64,000 nucleotides of DNA from Burkholderia latens (GCF_001718795.1 NZ_CP013435.1:62001-126000); one strand, 5' to 3'. Positions 7,703-17,839 are shown, numbered from the stretch's first letter. Numbers and translations are program-made. The notes: a model not told the origin generated them from the sequence alone.

Positions 7703-10700
7703 ATGCAACGCATCCTCAACGTGCTGACTCATCCGCGTACGCTCTCGATCGTCGGGATCGTCGCGCTCGCGGCGATCCTGTTCATCGCCGCCGACATGCT
7801 GCAGCTGCCGCTCCTGTGGGCCGCGATCGCGTTCGCGGCCATCCTCGTGATGTGGCTCGGCGTCGCGTTGTGGCGCCGCTGGCGCGTGAAGCGCGCGAAC
7901 CAGCAGCTCGGCCAGGTGCTGGAAGAACAGGCCGAAACGGGCAAGATCGCCGCACCGGCCGCCGCCGCGATCTCGCCGGACGCAAAGACCGCCGATCTCG
8001 ACGTGCTGCGCACGCGCCTGTCGGACGCGGTGAAGACGATCAAGACGTCGAAGATCGGCCAGGTATCGGGTGGCTCGGCGCTGTACGAACTGCCGTGGTA
8101 CATCGTGATCGGCAACCCGGCCGCGGGCAAGAGCAGCGCGGTGCTGAACTCCGGCCTGCAGTTCCCGTTCGCGGACAAGAACAGCGCGGTGATCCACGGC
8201 ATCGGCGGTACGCGCAACTGCGACTGGTTCTTCACGACCGAGGGCATCCTGCTCGATACGGCCGGCCGCTACTCGGTGCACGAGGAAGATCGGGGCGAAT
8301 GGCTGGGCTTTCTCGGCCTGCTGAAACGCTATCGGCCGAAAGCGCCGATCAACGGCATCATCGTCACCGCCAGCATCGCCGAACTCACCGGCAACCGCCC
8401 AGAATTCGCGATCAACCTCGCGAAAAACCTCCGTCAGCGCGTTCAGGAGCTGACCGAAAAGCTCGAAGTGTTCGCGCCGGTCTACGTGATGTTCACGAAG
8501 GCCGACCTGATCACCGGCTTCACCGAATTCTTCAGCAGCAGCGACAAGCACGAATACGACCGCGTGTGGGGCGCCACCCTGCCCTACGAGCCGGACGAGA
8601 AGCGCGACGTCGTCGCACTGTTCGACGAACGCTTCGAGGAACTGTACGAAGGGCTGAAGGAGATCAGCGTCGCGCAGCTGTCGCTGTCGCGCGGCAACCA
8701 GTTGTCGCCGGGCCAGCTGAGCTTCCCGCTCGAATTCTCGACGATCAAGCCGGCGCTGCGTGCGTTCCTCGCAACGCTGTTCGAGAACAACCCGTTCCAG
8801 TACAAGCCGATCTTCCGCGGTTTCTACTTCACCAGCGCACTGCAGGAAGGCGAGACCAACAGCGCCGCCGCACAGCGCATCGCGCACCGCTTCGGCCTCG
8901 ACGCGAGCGCGCTGCCGAAGCCGCACAGCGCATTCTCGAAGAACGGCTTCTTCCTGCGCGACCTCTTCTCGAAGGTGATCTTCGCGGACCGCCAGACCGT
9001 GCGCCAGTTCGCGAGCCCGACCAAGACGCGGCTGCGTTATGCGACCTTCTTCGGCTTCGTCGCGGCGCTCGCGCTCGCACTCGGCGGCTGGACCTGGTCG
9101 ACGATCGGCAACCAGCAGCTCGTCGCGAACGTGCAGGCCGACCTGGACAACGTCACGCGCCTGCAGCAGGGCCGCAACGACCTGCAGTCGCGGCTGCAGG
9201 CGATGGACATTCTCGAAGACCGGATCGAGCAGCTCGAACAGTTCCGCCGCGACAAGCCGATGTCGGTGTCGCTCGGCCTGTATCAGGGCGACCGGCTCGA
9301 ACAGCATCTGCTGACCGAGTACTACAACGGCGTGCGCCAGATCCTGCTCGCGCCGGTCTCGCAGAACCTCGCATCGTTCATGAAGGACGTGAACGCGCAC
9401 CCCGAACAGCTCGTGCCGATGACGCGGCCGCCCGAATCGGGCGCGGTGCAGGGCGGCACGATTCCGGTGTCGACGAATCCGCCGGGCGCCGCACCGCCCG
9501 CCGGCGCCGCGCAAGGCGCATCGGCCGCAGCGGCAGGCTCGCCGCAACAGCCGGCCGCACCGCAAGGCGGCCTGTACAGCGACGCTTCGCCGACCAACGT
9601 GCAGGATGCGTACAACGCGCTGAAGACGTACCTGATGCTGTCGGACAAACGTCACGTCGAACAGGCGCACCTGACCGACCAGCTCGCACGCTTCTGGCGC
9701 GGCTGGCTCGAGACGAATCGCGGCAACATGCCGCGCGACGAGATGATCAAGAGCGCCGAACGGATGATCTCGTTCTATCTGTCGCGCGTGAACGACAACG
9801 ACTGGCCGATGATCGATGCGAACCTCGCGCTCGTCGACCAGACCCGCGAAAACCTGCGTCGCGTCGTGCGCGGGATGCCGGCCCGCCAGCGGGTCTATGA
9901 GGAAATCAAGGCGCGCGCGTCGACCCGCTTCGCGCCGATGACCATCGCGCGCATCGTCGGCGACGGCAACCAGGGGCTGATTGCCGGCAGCTACGCCATT
10001 CCGGGCACGTTCACGCGCGAAGCGTGGTTCGACTACGTGCAGCCGGCGATCCGCGACGCTGCGACCAAGGAACTGCAGGCGAAGGACTGGGTGCTGAACA
10101 CGTCGACGCAGGACGACCTGACGCTGGAAGGCAGCCCCGAGCAGATCCAGAAGACGCTCGTCGGCATGTACAAGACCGAATACGCGCAGCACTGGCAGAA
10201 GTTCATGCAGGGCATCGCGGTGCAGGGCTTCACGAGCTTCGGTCAGGCCGTCGACGGGATGAACCGCCTCGGCGATCCTCAGGATTCGCCGATCCGCAAG
10301 ATTCTGGAGACCGCGTACGACCAGACGTCGTGGGACAACCCGTCGCTCGCGAACGTCGCGATCAAGAAGGCGCAGACGGGCGTGGTGAACTGGGTGAAGC
10401 AGCTGTTCACGCGCTCGCAGGCCGGCCAGATGGCGGCCGCGAACATCGACATCAACGGGAATCCGGCCGAGGTTCCGATGGGTCCGATCGGCCAGGAGTT
10501 CATCGGGCTCGCGCGGATCGTCGCGACGCACGACGGCACGTCGATGCTCAAGGGCTACATGGATTCGCTGTCGAAGGTTCGTACGCGCTTCAACGTGATC
10601 AAGAACCAGGGCGACCCCGGCCCCGGCGCGCGCCAGCTGATGCAGCAGACGCTCGACGGCAACGGCTCGGAGCTCGCCGATTCGCTGAAGTTCGTCGACG

Positions 10701-11641
10701 AGCAGATGCTGACCGGCCTCACCGATTCGCAACGCAAGTCGCTGCGTCCGCTCCTGGTGCGCCCGCTGATGCAGGCGTTCTCGGTGGTGATCCAGCCGGC
10801 CAGCGCCGAAGTGAACAAGGTGTGGAACGCGCAGGTCTACCAGCCGTTCCAGAACTCGCTCGCGACCAAGTATCCGTTCGCCGCGAACGCGAAGGTCGAG
10901 GCCGGCGCCGGCGAAATCGCGCAGGTGTTCGGCCCGGACGGTGCGATCGCGAAGTTCGTCGGCACGACGCTGGGCCCGCTCGCGGTGCGCCGCGGCGACA
11001 CGCTCGCCGCCCGAACGTGGGGCGACATGGGTATCGGCCTCACGCCCGACTTCACGAACGGCTTCGCGCGCTGGGTGGCGCCGCTCGCCGGCGGCGCCGC
11101 GGGCGGTGCAGCCGCGGCGGCCGAGCCGCAGACCGTGTTCCAGATCCTGCCGCAGCCGAGCACCGGCACGACCGAGTACACGATCGCGATCGACGGGCAG
11201 CAGCTGCGCTACCGCAACACGCCGCCGCAGTGGACCAATTTCGTGTGGCCGAACCCGCAAGGCTCGCCGGGCGCGACGCTGTCCGCGACCACCTTCGACG
11301 GTCGCACCGTGCAGCTCGTGAACGAACCGGGCCGCTACGGCCTCGAGAAGCTCATCAACTCGGCGCAGCGCAAGCGGCGCCCGGACGGCACGTTTGATCT
11401 CACGTGGACGCAGGGCAGCGTGAACGTGTCGGTGACGATGCGCATCATCAGCACGTCGCAGCCGACCGGTGGCGGCGGCGATCAGCCGCAGCAGCAGAGC
11501 CTGCGCGGCCTGCAACTGCCGTCGTCGGTCGCCGACGCGAGCGCAGGCGCCGCGCAGAACGCGACGCAGGCCGGCACCGGCGCGCCGGCCACGGCACCGG
11601 CCGTCGCGGCCGCCGCAACGAATGCACAGGGGGCGCAATGA
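7703..11641 (+). CDS. tssM: Type VI secretion inner-membrane subunit TssM (IcmF)
   Basis: 1312 residues, full-length for TssM. Two N-terminal membrane helices (about 13-30 and 34-54) enclose no large loop and are followed by a GTPase-like domain with Walker A GNPAAGKSS (137-145). A third membrane helix lies near 450-470, before the long periplasmic region that contacts TssJ. TssM, TssL and TssJ together form the trans-envelope complex on which the T6SS baseplate docks. A Pro/Ala/Gly-rich insert lies near 590-620, and the C-terminal tail is low-complexity. The stop overlaps the tagF start (ATGA), so the two are translationally coupled. Confidence 0.97.
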   Translation: MQRILNVLTHPRTLSIVGIVALAAILFIAADMLQLPLLWAAIAFAAILVMWLGVALWRRWRVKRANQQLGQVLEEQAETGKIAAPAAAAISPDAKTADLDVLRTRLSDAVKTIKTSKIGQVSGGSALYELPWYIVIGNPAAGKSSAVLNSGLQFPFADKNSAVIHGIGGTRNCDWFFTTEGILLDTAGRYSVHEEDRGEWLGFLGLLKRYRPKAPINGIIVTASIAELTGNRPEFAINLAKNLRQRVQELTEKLEVFAPVYVMFTKADLITGFTEFFSSSDKHEYDRVWGATLPYEPDEKRDVVALFDERFEELYEGLKEISVAQLSLSRGNQLSPGQLSFPLEFSTIKPALRAFLATLFENNPFQYKPIFRGFYFTSALQEGETNSAAAQRIAHRFGLDASALPKPHSAFSKNGFFLRDLFSKVIFADRQTVRQFASPTKTRLRYATFFGFVAALALALGGWTWSTIGNQQLVANVQADLDNVTRLQQGRNDLQSRLQAMDILEDRIEQLEQFRRDKPMSVSLGLYQGDRLEQHLLTEYYNGVRQILLAPVSQNLASFMKDVNAHPEQLVPMTRPPESGAVQGGTIPVSTNPPGAAPPAGAAQGASAAAAGSPQQPAAPQGGLYSDASPTNVQDAYNALKTYLMLSDKRHVEQAHLTDQLARFWRGWLETNRGNMPRDEMIKSAERMISFYLSRVNDNDWPMIDANLALVDQTRENLRRVVRGMPARQRVYEEIKARASTRFAPMTIARIVGDGNQGLIAGSYAIPGTFTREAWFDYVQPAIRDAATKELQAKDWVLNTSTQDDLTLEGSPEQIQKTLVGMYKTEYAQHWQKFMQGIAVQGFTSFGQAVDGMNRLGDPQDSPIRKILETAYDQTSWDNPSLANVAIKKAQTGVVNWVKQLFTRSQAGQMAAANIDINGNPAEVPMGPIGQEFIGLARIVATHDGTSMLKGYMDSLSKVRTRFNVIKNQGDPGPGARQLMQQTLDGNGSELADSLKFVDEQMLTGLTDSQRKSLRPLLVRPLMQAFSVVIQPASAEVNKVWNAQVYQPFQNSLATKYPFAANAKVEAGAGEIAQVFGPDGAIAKFVGTTLGPLAVRRGDTLAARTWGDMGIGLTPDFTNGFARWVAPLAGGAAGGAAAAAEPQTVFQILPQPSTGTTEYTIAIDGQQLRYRNTPPQWTNFVWPNPQGSPGATLSATTFDGRTVQLVNEPGRYGLEKLINSAQRKRRPDGTFDLTWTQGSVNVSVTMRIISTSQPTGGGGDQPQQQSLRGLQLPSSVADASAGAAQNATQAGTGAPATAPAVAAAATNAQGAQ

Positions 11642-12627
11642 CGCAAACCGTTCAGGCGCAGATCGCCTACTTCGGCAAGATTCCGTCGCGCGGCGACTTC
11701 GTGAAGAGCGCGCACAATCCGCAACTGCTGCAGACACTCGATCGCTGGATCGCGCAGGCGCTCGAACTCCTCGCGGAAGATCCGCGCTGGAAGATCGTCT
11801 ACGAGGACGCGAAGCCGATGCATTTCGCGTTCCTCGGCTCGCGCAGCAAGCTCGCGATCGCGGGCCACATGGTCGCGAGCCACGACGTGTCGATGCGCCG
11901 CTTCCCGTTCCTCGGCGCGACCGCGCTGGAAGTCGACCGGCCGCTCGCGTTCCTCGCGCGCAGCCCGCTCGCGTTTGCGCGGCTGTGGTCGCGCGTTGCC
12001 GCGCAGATGCCGGCGCTGCTCGCGAAGGAGGAGCCGCCCGGCGCGCTGCAGGCGCTCGGCGACACGCAGGTGCCGATCGACATCGGCGGCCCGGGCACGT
12101 CGCATGACGGCACCTTCAACGATTTCGTCGAACACCAGTCGCTGTACGGGTTGCAGCAGATGCTGCTCGAAAGCGGCCATCCGGTGCGACTGCGCGGTGC
12201 GATGCTCGCGCTCGGCTCGCTGCTGCGGCCGGTGATGCAGAGCGGCTCGTCGCACATCGAGCGCGGCCTCACGCTGCCGCTGCCCGTCGATCCGTTCTAC
12301 CGCAGTCTCGTCGCCGCGTTCTGGCTCGAACTCATCACGCCGTTCGTCGCGCAGGCCGACTTCGAGCTCGCGATCTTCATCGGCACCATCGCCGAGCGCG
12401 AACGGCTGATCATCGGCTTCAACGGCGCGTCGTCGAAGACGCTGCTGAGCGTCGTCGACCCGCGGACTTACGCCGCCCACAACATTGACATCGACGATCC
12501 CGAGTGGATCGACGCCCATGCGCAAAACGATCCGCAGATCAGCAAGCTCGTCAGCTACCTCGACCAACCGCAACTGTCGCTGCGCGTCGCCATCGACGCG
12601 TTCCGCGAAGCGTTCATCGGAGGCTGA
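11638..12627 (+). CDS. tagF: Type VI secretion-associated protein TagF
   Basis: 329 residues, starting MTQTVQAQIAYFGKIPSRGD at an ATG that overlaps the tssM stop codon. The opening YFGKIPSRGDFV is the hallmark of the TagF/SciT (BMA_A0400) family. In other bacteria TagF represses T6SS assembly post-translationally, in some by binding the Fha scaffold; no Fha gene is in this window, so its partner here is unknown. The frame stays open upstream into tssM, but the overlap start is the only one giving the conserved N-terminus. The ompA-like gene follows after 4 bp, so tssM-tagF-ompA form one operon. Confidence 0.93.
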   Translation: MTQTVQAQIAYFGKIPSRGDFVKSAHNPQLLQTLDRWIAQALELLAEDPRWKIVYEDAKPMHFAFLGSRSKLAIAGHMVASHDVSMRRFPFLGATALEVDRPLAFLARSPLAFARLWSRVAAQMPALLAKEEPPGALQALGDTQVPIDIGGPGTSHDGTFNDFVEHQSLYGLQQMLLESGHPVRLRGAMLALGSLLRPVMQSGSSHIERGLTLPLPVDPFYRSLVAAFWLELITPFVAQADFELAIFIGTIAERERLIIGFNGASSKTLLSVVDPRTYAAHNIDIDDPEWIDAHAQNDPQISKLVSYLDQPQLSLRVAIDAFREAFIGG

Positions 12628-12631
12628 CGGG

Positions 12632-13597
12632 ATGCAACGTACGAATCATGTCCGGCGCGTGCGCTTGCCGCGTTTGTCGCATTTGTCGCCGTTCGTCATC
12701 GCCCTTTTCGCTGCCGGCCTCGTCGGCGGCGGTGCGGCTTACGCACAGAACACGGGCGCGACCGTCACGCCCGTTGGCAACGGCACGGTCGCAGCCGCCG
12801 CGCTACCTGCTGCGCCGAACGCCGGCGGCGCACCGGGCACGGCGTCCGGCACCGTGGTGCACGGCACGGCCGGCACGATCGCGCCGCCGCCCGCGAACGC
12901 GACGCCCGGCCAGGTTGTGGTCGGCGGCAAGGTGCCCGACGAAGCGACGAAGGCAGCAGTGCTGCAGAAGCTGCGCGACACCTATGGCGCGGCGAACGTG
13001 GTCGATCAGATCGAAGTCGGCGACGTCGCGACGCCGCCGAACTGGAGCGCGAACGTGCAGAAGTTGCTCGGCGCGCAACTCAAGCAGATCAGCAAGGGGC
13101 AGCTGAAGATCAACGGCACGCAGATCGAGATGAAGGGCGAGGTGCACAACGAGGCGCAGCGCCAGCAGCTCGCGAGCGACATGGCGAACACGCTGAACCC
13201 GACGTATACGATCAAGAACGGGCTGCGCGTGTCGGCGTCCGAGCAAGGGCTGCTCGATCAAACGCTCGCCAATCGCACGATCGAGTTCGAAACCGGCAGC
13301 GCAACGCTCACGCCGCAAGGCAAGCAGATTCTCGATCAGATGGCGGCCGCGCTCGCGAAGCTGCAGAACCGCACGGTCGACATCATCGGGCATACCGACA
13401 ACTCGGGGAACCGGACTTCGAACATCGCGCTGAGCCAGGCGCGCGCGGATGCGGTGAAGGGGTATCTGATCACGAAGAGCATCCCGCCGCAGCAAATGAC
13501 GACGACAGGGGTCGGGCCGGATCAGCCGATTGCGCCGAATGATACGGCGGAGGGGCGCGCGAGGAATCGGCGGATCGAGTTTCGGGTGGGGCAGTAG
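12632..13597 (+). CDS. OmpA-family peptidoglycan-binding T6SS protein (TagN/TagL-like)
   Basis: 321 residues. An N-terminal signal (hydrophobic 20-36, likely cut after AYA at 38) is followed by a Gly/Ala-rich linker. The C-terminal OmpA-like domain (about 205-321) begins NRTIEFETGSATLTPQG and contains GHTDNSGNRTSN and the Arg-rich RARNRRIEFRV end, which bind the diaminopimelate of peptidoglycan. In T6SS clusters such proteins anchor the membrane complex to the wall. It is the last gene of the tssM-tagF operon and is convergent with the vgrG remnant and tssA. Published Burkholderia loci name a gene here tagN; I leave the symbol open. Confidence 0.88.
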   Translation: MQRTNHVRRVRLPRLSHLSPFVIALFAAGLVGGGAAYAQNTGATVTPVGNGTVAAAALPAAPNAGGAPGTASGTVVHGTAGTIAPPPANATPGQVVVGGKVPDEATKAAVLQKLRDTYGAANVVDQIEVGDVATPPNWSANVQKLLGAQLKQISKGQLKINGTQIEMKGEVHNEAQRQQLASDMANTLNPTYTIKNGLRVSASEQGLLDQTLANRTIEFETGSATLTPQGKQILDQMAAALAKLQNRTVDIIGHTDNSGNRTSNIALSQARADAVKGYLITKSIPPQQMTTTGVGPDQPIAPNDTAEGRARNRRIEFRVGQ

Positions 13598-13705
13598 GCG
13601 GGAATTAGGCGGCATTGCGCGACCGGTAGCGGATAGCGGCAGGTTCGCCCGTCGGACGGCGCGCTCCATCCGCTCACGCATGATCGATAAGCCGCTCGCC
13701 TCACC

Positions 13706-13722
13706 GCCCCGCCCCGCCCCGC
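13706..13722. repeat. Short CCCCG tandem repeat at the broken end of the vgrG remnant
   Basis: About three and a half copies of a 5-bp CCCCG unit lie exactly where homology of the vgrG stub to a full vgrG stops, suggesting the repeat took part in the deletion. Confidence 0.6.
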
Positions 13723-13944
13723 CCACAGCGTGATCGGCTGCGCGATCAGCGTCTTGAGCTCGACGTCGCTTGCGGCGGAAACCAGGTCGAGCACCACGCT
13801 GAAATCGCGGCCGCGCTAGGAGCGCGTCACCGCGCGCCCCGGCACGAGCGCATTATTCTGCAGCGACGGGATGTCCGTCTTCAGCAGGCGATCCTGCTGA
13901 ATCAGGCCGCCGCGAATCGCCTGCGCCAGTTCGGTCACGTTGAT
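13723..13944 (-). pseudogene. vgrG 5' remnant (start codon lost, internal stop)
   Basis: Translating 13944 down to 13723 gives 74 codons that align without gaps at the start to the second vgrG stub of this window (28540-29250): RGGLIQQDRLLKTDIP against RGGLLQQDRLLKLDTP, and LKTLIAQPITLW against LKKLIAQPVTLW. The codon at the position of the start is ATC instead of ATG, and codon 43 (13816-13818) is TAG. Homology ends at the CCCCG repeat. It lies directly after tssA on the same strand, where many T6SS operons carry vgrG. It cannot make a spike protein. Confidence 0.85.
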
Positions 13945-14011
13945 GCGTCACCTTTCTTCTCGTTCATCGCGGACGCGCCGGGCCCGCGCTCTCGGGTCAA
14001 AACGTCATCGC

Positions 14012-15133
14012 TCACGACTGCTCGTCGGGCCTCACGCCCAGCAGCTCGCGGATATGCGACAGCGATCCGTCGTCCTTCACCACGCTCTCGAGCCATTTGT
14101 GCAGCGGCATGTCGGCCCATTCGGCTGCCTTGTCCGCCAGGTACGCGACGGGGCTGTGCGGTTCGGTCTGGCGGAAGTAACGCGCGACCGCACGCAACTG
14201 GTCGACGGCCTGCGCACGATTCTGAATGCCGGCGATCATCTGCGCGACCGGCGCACGCGGAGTGGTCTGCGGCTGCACATGGGTCTCCTGTTGATGGAAC
14301 GCGTCGCCGAAGCTCGGCTCGACCCGCTCGGGCGGCGCGCTCGGCGCAGACGGCGCATGCGGTGCGCTGCCGGTATAACCCTGCTCGCGCGCAAAGCGCT
14401 CGACGAGCCGATAGACCGTCTCGAATGCGTCGCGGGTCTGGCGGAAGCTGGGCGCGGAATCGCCCGCGCGTTCGACGAGCCGCTCGTCGAACGCGTCGAG
14501 CGCGAATTCGAACGCCTTCAGGTTCGCGAGCAACGTCGTGTAGAACGCGATCGGCGTCATGCGCCGCGACGCGTCGATCTGCTCGACCGACGGCTTGCCG
14601 CGCGCGATGTCGTCGGCGTGATCGGGATCGCGCTTCACGGCCTGAGCGACGTGCTGCGCGACCTCCCAGTCGAGCGTGGTGAACGCAGTCGACCCGCCGT
14701 CCGTCACCGGAATGCCGCGCAGCAGTTCGGCGGTGCGCCCCGACAGCCACGCAACGTTGCCGAGCCGGTATTCGGCGTCGTCACCCTCCGGCAGCGGATG
14801 CACGGTGTCCCAGTAGTCGCGGCACAGGCCTTCCAGCAGCGCATAGCCTTCGGTGAGGCCGGTGAGGCCGTCCTCGAGCGCGAGCGCCTCGGTCAGCCAC
14901 ACGGCGAGCCGCAGGTCTTTCGTGCGCGTGCGCAACAGGTCGCTCGCACTATCGACGACAAAGCCCCAGTCGGCCTCCTTGATCTCGGTCACCCACTCGC
15001 CCTGGTCGAGCGTCGGATCGTCGTGGCGCCGCGCATCCTGGATCGCGTCGAATTCGTTTGAGAACAGCAGGTCGTCGCCGCTTGGCGACGCGTCGCTGAT
15101 CGGCGAGAGCAGCTCGGGGAGATTGATCGGCAT
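14012..15133 (-). CDS. tssA: Type VI secretion protein TssA
   Basis: 373 residues with the ImpA_N domain at the start (MPINLPELLSPISDASPSGD, then EWVTEIKEADW near 48), the defining feature of TssA. TssA primes sheath polymerisation and caps the growing tail. A Pro/Ser-rich linker (about 255-285) separates the N-terminal part from a short C-terminal domain ending ELLGVRPDEQS, as in short TssA types. It is the last core gene of the minus-strand operon tagM-tssB-C-D-E-F-G-H-A, starting 39 bp after the tssH stop. Downstream lies only the vgrG remnant. Confidence 0.93.
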   Translation of the reverse strand: MPINLPELLSPISDASPSGDDLLFSNEFDAIQDARRHDDPTLDQGEWVTEIKEADWGFVVDSASDLLRTRTKDLRLAVWLTEALALEDGLTGLTEGYALLEGLCRDYWDTVHPLPEGDDAEYRLGNVAWLSGRTAELLRGIPVTDGGSTAFTTLDWEVAQHVAQAVKRDPDHADDIARGKPSVEQIDASRRMTPIAFYTTLLANLKAFEFALDAFDERLVERAGDSAPSFRQTRDAFETVYRLVERFAREQGYTGSAPHAPSAPSAPPERVEPSFGDAFHQQETHVQPQTTPRAPVAQMIAGIQNRAQAVDQLRAVARYFRQTEPHSPVAYLADKAAEWADMPLHKWLESVVKDDGSLSHIRELLGVRPDEQS

Positions 15134-15172
15134 GATTCGGTCAGTTCATCAATACGTGTTGCACGGACGCGC

Positions 15173-17839
15173 TCATTCGACGGTGTACGCGAATTCGCCA
15201 GCCTCGTCCGCGCGCACCGCGATGCGCGCGATCGCGGCGCCGTCGGCGATCCGGCCAAGCACGTGGCCCGCGATCTCCGGCAGCAGCGTGCCGTTCAGGA
15301 TATGGTCGACGTTGCGGGCGCCCGAATCGACTTCGGTGCAGCGCGCGAGCACCGCATCGACGAGCGACTCGTCCCATTCGAACGCGGCCTTGTGGTTCGC
15401 TTCGATGCGGCGGCGAATCCGTTCCAGCTTCAACTCGATGATCTCGGCCAGCACGTCGTCGGAGATCGGGTAGTACGGCACGACCTTCATCCGGCCGAGG
15501 AACGCCGGCTTGAACGCCTTGTACAGCTGCGGGCGCAGCGCCTCGGCGAGCGCGTCCGGATCGGGCAGCTCGTCGGCCGGCTTGTTCAGGCACGCCTGCA
15601 TCACCGCGGCCGACCCGACGTTCGACGTCAGGATGATCAGCGTGTTGCGGAAGTCGATCTCGCGCCCTTCGGCGTCGTCCATCGTGCCCTTGTCGAATAC
15701 CTGGAAAAACATCTCGAGCACGTCCGGGTGCGCCTTCTCGACCTCGTCGAGCAACACGACCGAATACGGATTGCGCCGCACCGCTTCGGTGAGCACGCCG
15801 CCCTCGCCGTAACCGACGTAGCCCGGCGGCGAACCCTTGAGGCCCGACACGCTGTGCGCTTCCTGATATTCGCTCATGTTGATCGTGACCATCTTGCGCT
15901 CGCCGCCGTACAGGATGTCGGCCAGCGCCAGCGCGGTCTCGGTCTTGCCGACGCCCGACGGCCCGACGAACATGAACACGCCGCGCGGCTTGTTCGGATC
16001 CTCGAGGTTCGCAGTCGCGGTGCGCACGCGCTGAGCGATGGCCTCCAGCGCATGGTCCTGGCCGATCACGCGGGCGGTCAGCAGCGGCTGCAGGTTCAGC
16101 ACGGTATCGATTTCGTCCTTCACCATCCGGCCGAGCGGAATGCCGGTCCACGCGGCGACGATCTCGGCGACGACGTGGCCGTCAACCTGCAGCGGCACCA
16201 TCGGCTCGCCGCCCTGCAACGCGTGCAGCGCCGCGACGCGTTCGGCCAGTTTCTCGCGCGTGGCCGGCACGTCGACTGGCTCGCCGTCTTCGGACGGGCC
16301 GCGCGCCTTGTCGAGCGTCTCGCGCAGCGCGGTGATCTCGGCGACGATCGCGCGCTCGGCCTCATAGCACGCCTCGTCCTCGGTCAATTGCGCGAGCGCC
16401 GAATCGCGTGCGCCGCGCAGCTCGCCGAGCCGCTCGTCGTGCGCCGCGCCGCCTGCCGCTTCGCGCTCCAGCGACGCGATTTCCGCGTCGATGCGCTCGA
16501 TGCGCTTCTTCGTATCGTCGATCGCCGCCGGCGTCGCGCTGTGCGCGAGCGCGACCTTCGCGCATGCGGTGTCGAGCACGCTGATCGCCTTGTCCGGCAG
16601 CTGGCGGCCGCTGATGTAGCGATGCGACAGGCGCACGGCCTCGGTAATCGCGTCGTCGAGGATCCGCACGTTGAAGTGCTTCTCCATCAGCCCGGACATT
16701 CCGCGCAGCATCGCAGCCGCGAGCGGCTCGCTCGGCTCCTCGACCTTCACGACCTGGAAGCGCCGCGCAAGCGCCGCATCTTTCTCGAAGTACTTCTTGT
16801 ATTCGCTCCACGTCGTCGCGGCGATCGTGCGCAGCTCGCCGCGCGCGAGCGCCGGCTTCAGCAGGTTCGCCGCATCGTTCTGGCCGGCCTGGCCGCCCGC
16901 GCCGATGATCGTGTGCGCCTCGTCGATGAACAGGATGATCGGGTGCGCGCTCTTCTTCACCTCGTCGATCACGCTCTTCAAACGGTTCTCGAACTCGCCC
17001 TTCACGCTCGCGCCGGCCTGCAGCAGGCCCATGTCGAGCACGTGCAGCGCGACGCCGCGCAGCGGCGGCGGCACGTCGTCCGCCGCGATCCGCAGTGCGA
17101 GACCCTCGACGACGGCCGTTTTGCCGACGCCGGCCTCGCCGGTCATGATCGGGTTGTTCTGGCGACGACGCATCAGGATGTCGATCGCCTGGCGGATCTC
17201 GGCTTCGCGGCCGATCACCGGGTCGATCTTGCCGTCGCGCGCACGCTGCGTGAGATTGGTCGTGTACGTATCGAGCGCGGGCGTCTTCGACGGACCGGCC
17301 GCGGCTGCCGCGCCGTCGGCGGGCAACGCATCGCCGCCTTCGTCGTCCGGCTGGCGCGGCTCGGCCTCGCTCGAACCGGCCATGATCTCGTCGAACTTGT
17401 GCTTCAGGTCCGTCACGTTCATTTCCGCAAACCGCGGCGACATCCGCTGCGCGAACTGCGCGAGATCGGGCGCCGTCAGCAGCGCGAGCAACAGGTGCCC
17501 TGAGCGGATCCGGCCGAGCTGCGAATCGAGCGACGCGATCAGCCACGCCTGCTCGAACAGCGCGATCAGATGCACGGAGAACACCGGCGTGCGCGTGTTG
17601 CCGGTCTTCAGACGCGTGAGTTCGCGCTCGAGATCGGCCCGCAACGCATGCGGATCGACGCGACTCGCGCGCAGCGCGAGCGGCAGGTCGCCCGTCGCTT
17701 CGTCGAGGAGCGCGAGAAACAGATGCTCGAGATCGACCTCGTAATGGCCGCGCGTCAGGCACGCGCTCGCCGCACGCTCGGTCGCGTGCCGGCACAGCGG
17801 GTTCAGTTTCGTGATGAGGGTCTTCAGAGGCGTGCTCAT
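15173..17839 (-). CDS. tssH: Type VI secretion AAA+ ATPase TssH (ClpV)
   Basis: 888 residues, full-length ClpV. An N-terminal Clp repeat domain (1-150) recognises the contracted sheath. Two AAA+ modules follow: Walker A GEAGVGKT (234-241) and GPSGVGKT (about 620-628), with a ClpB-like middle domain between. The enzyme disassembles contracted TssB/TssC sheaths for recycling. The start is the ATG at 17839 (MSTPLKTLITKLNP), with GAGAA about 8 nt upstream; the frame is open further upstream, but that stretch is not conserved-looking. It sits 44 bp after tssG and 39 bp before tssA. Confidence 0.95.
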   Translation of the reverse strand: MSTPLKTLITKLNPLCRHATERAASACLTRGHYEVDLEHLFLALLDEATGDLPLALRASRVDPHALRADLERELTRLKTGNTRTPVFSVHLIALFEQAWLIASLDSQLGRIRSGHLLLALLTAPDLAQFAQRMSPRFAEMNVTDLKHKFDEIMAGSSEAEPRQPDDEGGDALPADGAAAAAGPSKTPALDTYTTNLTQRARDGKIDPVIGREAEIRQAIDILMRRRQNNPIMTGEAGVGKTAVVEGLALRIAADDVPPPLRGVALHVLDMGLLQAGASVKGEFENRLKSVIDEVKKSAHPIILFIDEAHTIIGAGGQAGQNDAANLLKPALARGELRTIAATTWSEYKKYFEKDAALARRFQVVKVEEPSEPLAAAMLRGMSGLMEKHFNVRILDDAITEAVRLSHRYISGRQLPDKAISVLDTACAKVALAHSATPAAIDDTKKRIERIDAEIASLEREAAGGAAHDERLGELRGARDSALAQLTEDEACYEAERAIVAEITALRETLDKARGPSEDGEPVDVPATREKLAERVAALHALQGGEPMVPLQVDGHVVAEIVAAWTGIPLGRMVKDEIDTVLNLQPLLTARVIGQDHALEAIAQRVRTATANLEDPNKPRGVFMFVGPSGVGKTETALALADILYGGERKMVTINMSEYQEAHSVSGLKGSPPGYVGYGEGGVLTEAVRRNPYSVVLLDEVEKAHPDVLEMFFQVFDKGTMDDAEGREIDFRNTLIILTSNVGSAAVMQACLNKPADELPDPDALAEALRPQLYKAFKPAFLGRMKVVPYYPISDDVLAEIIELKLERIRRRIEANHKAAFEWDESLVDAVLARCTEVDSGARNVDHILNGTLLPEIAGHVLGRIADGAAIARIAVRADEAGEFAYTVE

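Noticed and set aside
7553..11737. Very long open frame on the minus strand opposite tssM
   Set aside because: It mirrors tssM codon by codon, is extremely Arg/Ala-rich and has no domain; high-GC third positions keep the antisense frame open.
15263..17503. 746-codon plus-strand frame over tssH
   Set aside because: Shadow of ClpV, whose two Walker motifs are intact on the other strand.
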